Shown: one piece after another, positions 6,331-7,227 of the stretch | Layout: every line of letters begins with the position of its first letter | Position numbering within the stretch: position 1 is the first letter of the stretch | Assembly: GCA_002438345.1 (NCBI GenBank) | Contig: DJUJ01000126.1 | Location: 8,106-15,332, forward strand | Reading direction: 5' to 3' | Source of the DNA: Paenibacillus sp. UBA6285 | Lineage (GTDB): Bacteria; Bacillota; Bacilli; Paenibacillales; Paenibacillaceae | Length of the DNA stretch: 7,227 nucleotides | Translations under genes and position numbers: made by a program | The notes under the pieces: model-generated | Database searches by the model: none | What the model saw: the letters and a program-made list of their open reading frames with translations, nothing else | Told to the model about the DNA's origin: nothing

Positions 6331-6867
6331 TTGAAATCGGTATGGAAAGTATCAACAACTGCTGTATTATTGGCTGGTGGCGTATGGGCTGGATCACTGT
6401 TGAATGTTACTGCTGAAGGTGCAGGTGTTGGTTCACAACCTGGAACTACAGATGACCCAGTGGTTACCAAGAGCTATGTTGATCAGCAAATTCAGAAAGC
6501 ACTTACAGGTGGTACAGGTACAGCTCCAGTAGCTACAGCTACTCCGAGTCCAAGCTCAGCTCCAACAGCTACAACAAACCCGACTACTAGCAGTAATGAA
6601 TCCGTAATTGTCGATGTAAAACCAGGTCAAACCTTAATTGCTTCCGCAGGCGCTGAGTTTATTGTTCGTGCGGGTAAAGCGGTTATCTACTCTCAGGACG
6701 CAAATGGTGTTGCTGATTTAACGGATGGTAAAGATCTTGCAAATGGAGTAGCTGCACCGTCTAATCATTTATTATCTTTCCCCCGTGATGGCCGTGGTAT
6801 AACGGTTCAAGAGGGACAAACCCTTGGCCTTGTTGTCATGGTTCGTGGTGGATATACACTAAAATAA
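6331..6867 (+). CDS. Small exported protein of unknown function, 178 aa
   Basis: Secreted or wall-associated protein; I know no experimentally named function. Residues 1-29 form a signal peptide: a Lys-containing start, the hydrophobic run AVLLAGGVWAGSLL, and likely cleavage near VTAEG. The motif DPVVTKSYVDQQI (42-54) resembles a short helix-forming motif I have seen in other exported Firmicutes proteins. Residues 60-88 are a Pro/Thr/Ser-rich flexible linker. The C-terminal domain (91-178) is beta-rich, with VKPGQTLIASAGAEFIVRAG, DLTDGKDL, NHLLSFPRDGRG and a final MVRGGYTLK. That wording recalls a conserved family of exported Firmicutes proteins, recognised by impression only. There is no SLH domain, LPXTG motif or lipobox. 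It lies 87 bases after the S-layer stop with a terminator between and no promoter that I can find, so it is probably transcribed with the S-layer gene at a lower level. An accessory role at the cell surface is inference. Confidence 0.88.
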   Translation: MKSVWKVSTTAVLLAGGVWAGSLLNVTAEGAGVGSQPGTTDDPVVTKSYVDQQIQKALTGGTGTAPVATATPSPSSAPTATTNPTTSSNESVIVDVKPGQTLIASAGAEFIVRAGKAVIYSQDANGVADLTDGKDLANGVAAPSNHLLSFPRDGRGITVQEGQTLGLVVMVRGGYTLK

Positions 6868-7021
6868 TTTGTAATTATATATATTCATAATGCCCGTAAA
6901 AGTACTTAATCATACCTTCAAACTGAATTTCCAAAGTTACAAATCATTGGCGCGATTGAAGAGTAGATGTTGGATGCACAATATTCCTGTAGTCTTACAA
7001 ATTCACAGGAGGTGCTGTAAC

Positions 7022-7227
7022 ATGGCACGTAACAATCGTACAGTGGTACCGGAAAGTCGGGCAATGCTGAAGCAAATGCAATATGAGATTGCAGCTGAAT
7101 TTGGTTTATATGGAGCTCATTATGGAGGCGGAGCAGACACGGAGTTTGCTTCTGAATTAGGAGCAATCGGAGGTAGTGGTTCTGGCCGTAGCCAGTATCT
7201 TGGACATCTTAGTTCAAGAGATAATGG
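7022..7227 (+). CDS. Alpha/beta-type small acid-soluble spore protein (SASP), 3' end missing
   Basis: DNA-coating protein of the dormant spore; it binds and protects forespore DNA and is degraded by the protease GPR on germination. The start is an ATG preceded by AGGAGGTG (7007-7014) at 7 bases. Of the 68 complete codons visible, residues 10-29 (PESRAMLKQMQYEIAAEFGL) match the first conserved SASP segment, including the GPR cleavage region around Y-E-I-A. SSRDNG at the right edge matches the start of the second segment (classically SRANGSVGGEITKRLV), which lies outside the window. Between them is an insert of about 24 residues (40-63, TEFASELGAIGG...YLGHL) absent from B. subtilis SspA/SspB. 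Similar longer SASPs occur in Paenibacillus (memory). Expression in the forespore under sigma-G is expected, but I found no convincing sigma-G promoter in 6868-7021. Confidence 0.9.
   Translation, partial: MARNNRTVVPESRAMLKQMQYEIAAEFGLYGAHYGGGADTEFASELGAIGGSGSGRSQYLGHLSSRDN

Noticed and set aside
6201..6470. - strand open frame spanning the S-layer terminator and the exported-protein start
   Set aside because: It crosses a strong terminator and the SD and signal peptide of a well-supported + strand gene, and has no supporting signals.
6924..6951. Sigma-G promoter for the SASP gene (TGAATT followed by CATTGGC)
   Set aside because: The spacer is only 15 bp and the -10 part fits poorly. Other nearby combinations also fail on spacing.

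Overview
The window looks like chromosomal DNA from a spore-forming, S-layer-bearing, moderately AT-rich Gram-positive bacterium, most likely Paenibacillus or a close relative. Three things point there. There is an abundant S-layer type protein with N-terminal SLH domains and SbsA/SpaA-like Ig repeats. There is an alpha/beta-type small acid-soluble spore protein. Strong AGGAGG ribosome binding sites and intrinsic terminators are used throughout. All five genes lie on the + strand and nothing convincing is coded on the - strand.

Layout: (1) The 3' part of a large surface protein runs in from the left edge. It has beta-rich modules followed by three C-terminal SLH domains and ends at 2009 with a terminator. 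(2) Two candidate promoters precede a 113-residue helical, probably cytoplasmic protein of unknown function (2266-2607), which has its own strong terminator. (3) About 900 bases (2608-3504) hold no gene I can support. They carry candidate promoters, a 12-bp palindrome, nested inverted repeats, tandem TATAAT boxes and a TGTGA-N6-TCACA element, and form the control region and long leader of the S-layer gene. (4) The S-layer protein gene (3505-6243, 912 residues) has an in-frame open leader with an upstream ATG, and a UUCG-capped terminator. (5) A TTG-started, exported 178-residue protein (6331-6867) sits so close behind that terminator that it probably depends on readthrough. (6) At the right edge begins an alpha/beta-type SASP gene with an unusual internal insert.

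How they work together: the first, third and fourth genes encode exported or wall-bound proteins, so most of the window is a cell-surface locus. SLH domains bind pyruvylated secondary cell-wall polymer. The SASP belongs to the forespore and is probably an unrelated neighbour. I see no mobile element, CRISPR array, tRNA, rRNA, toxin-antitoxin pair or defence system. The most notable points are the S-layer control region, the terminator between the S-layer gene and its downstream partner, the codon-use gradient inside the S-layer gene, and a second protease-site-like motif in the SASP.
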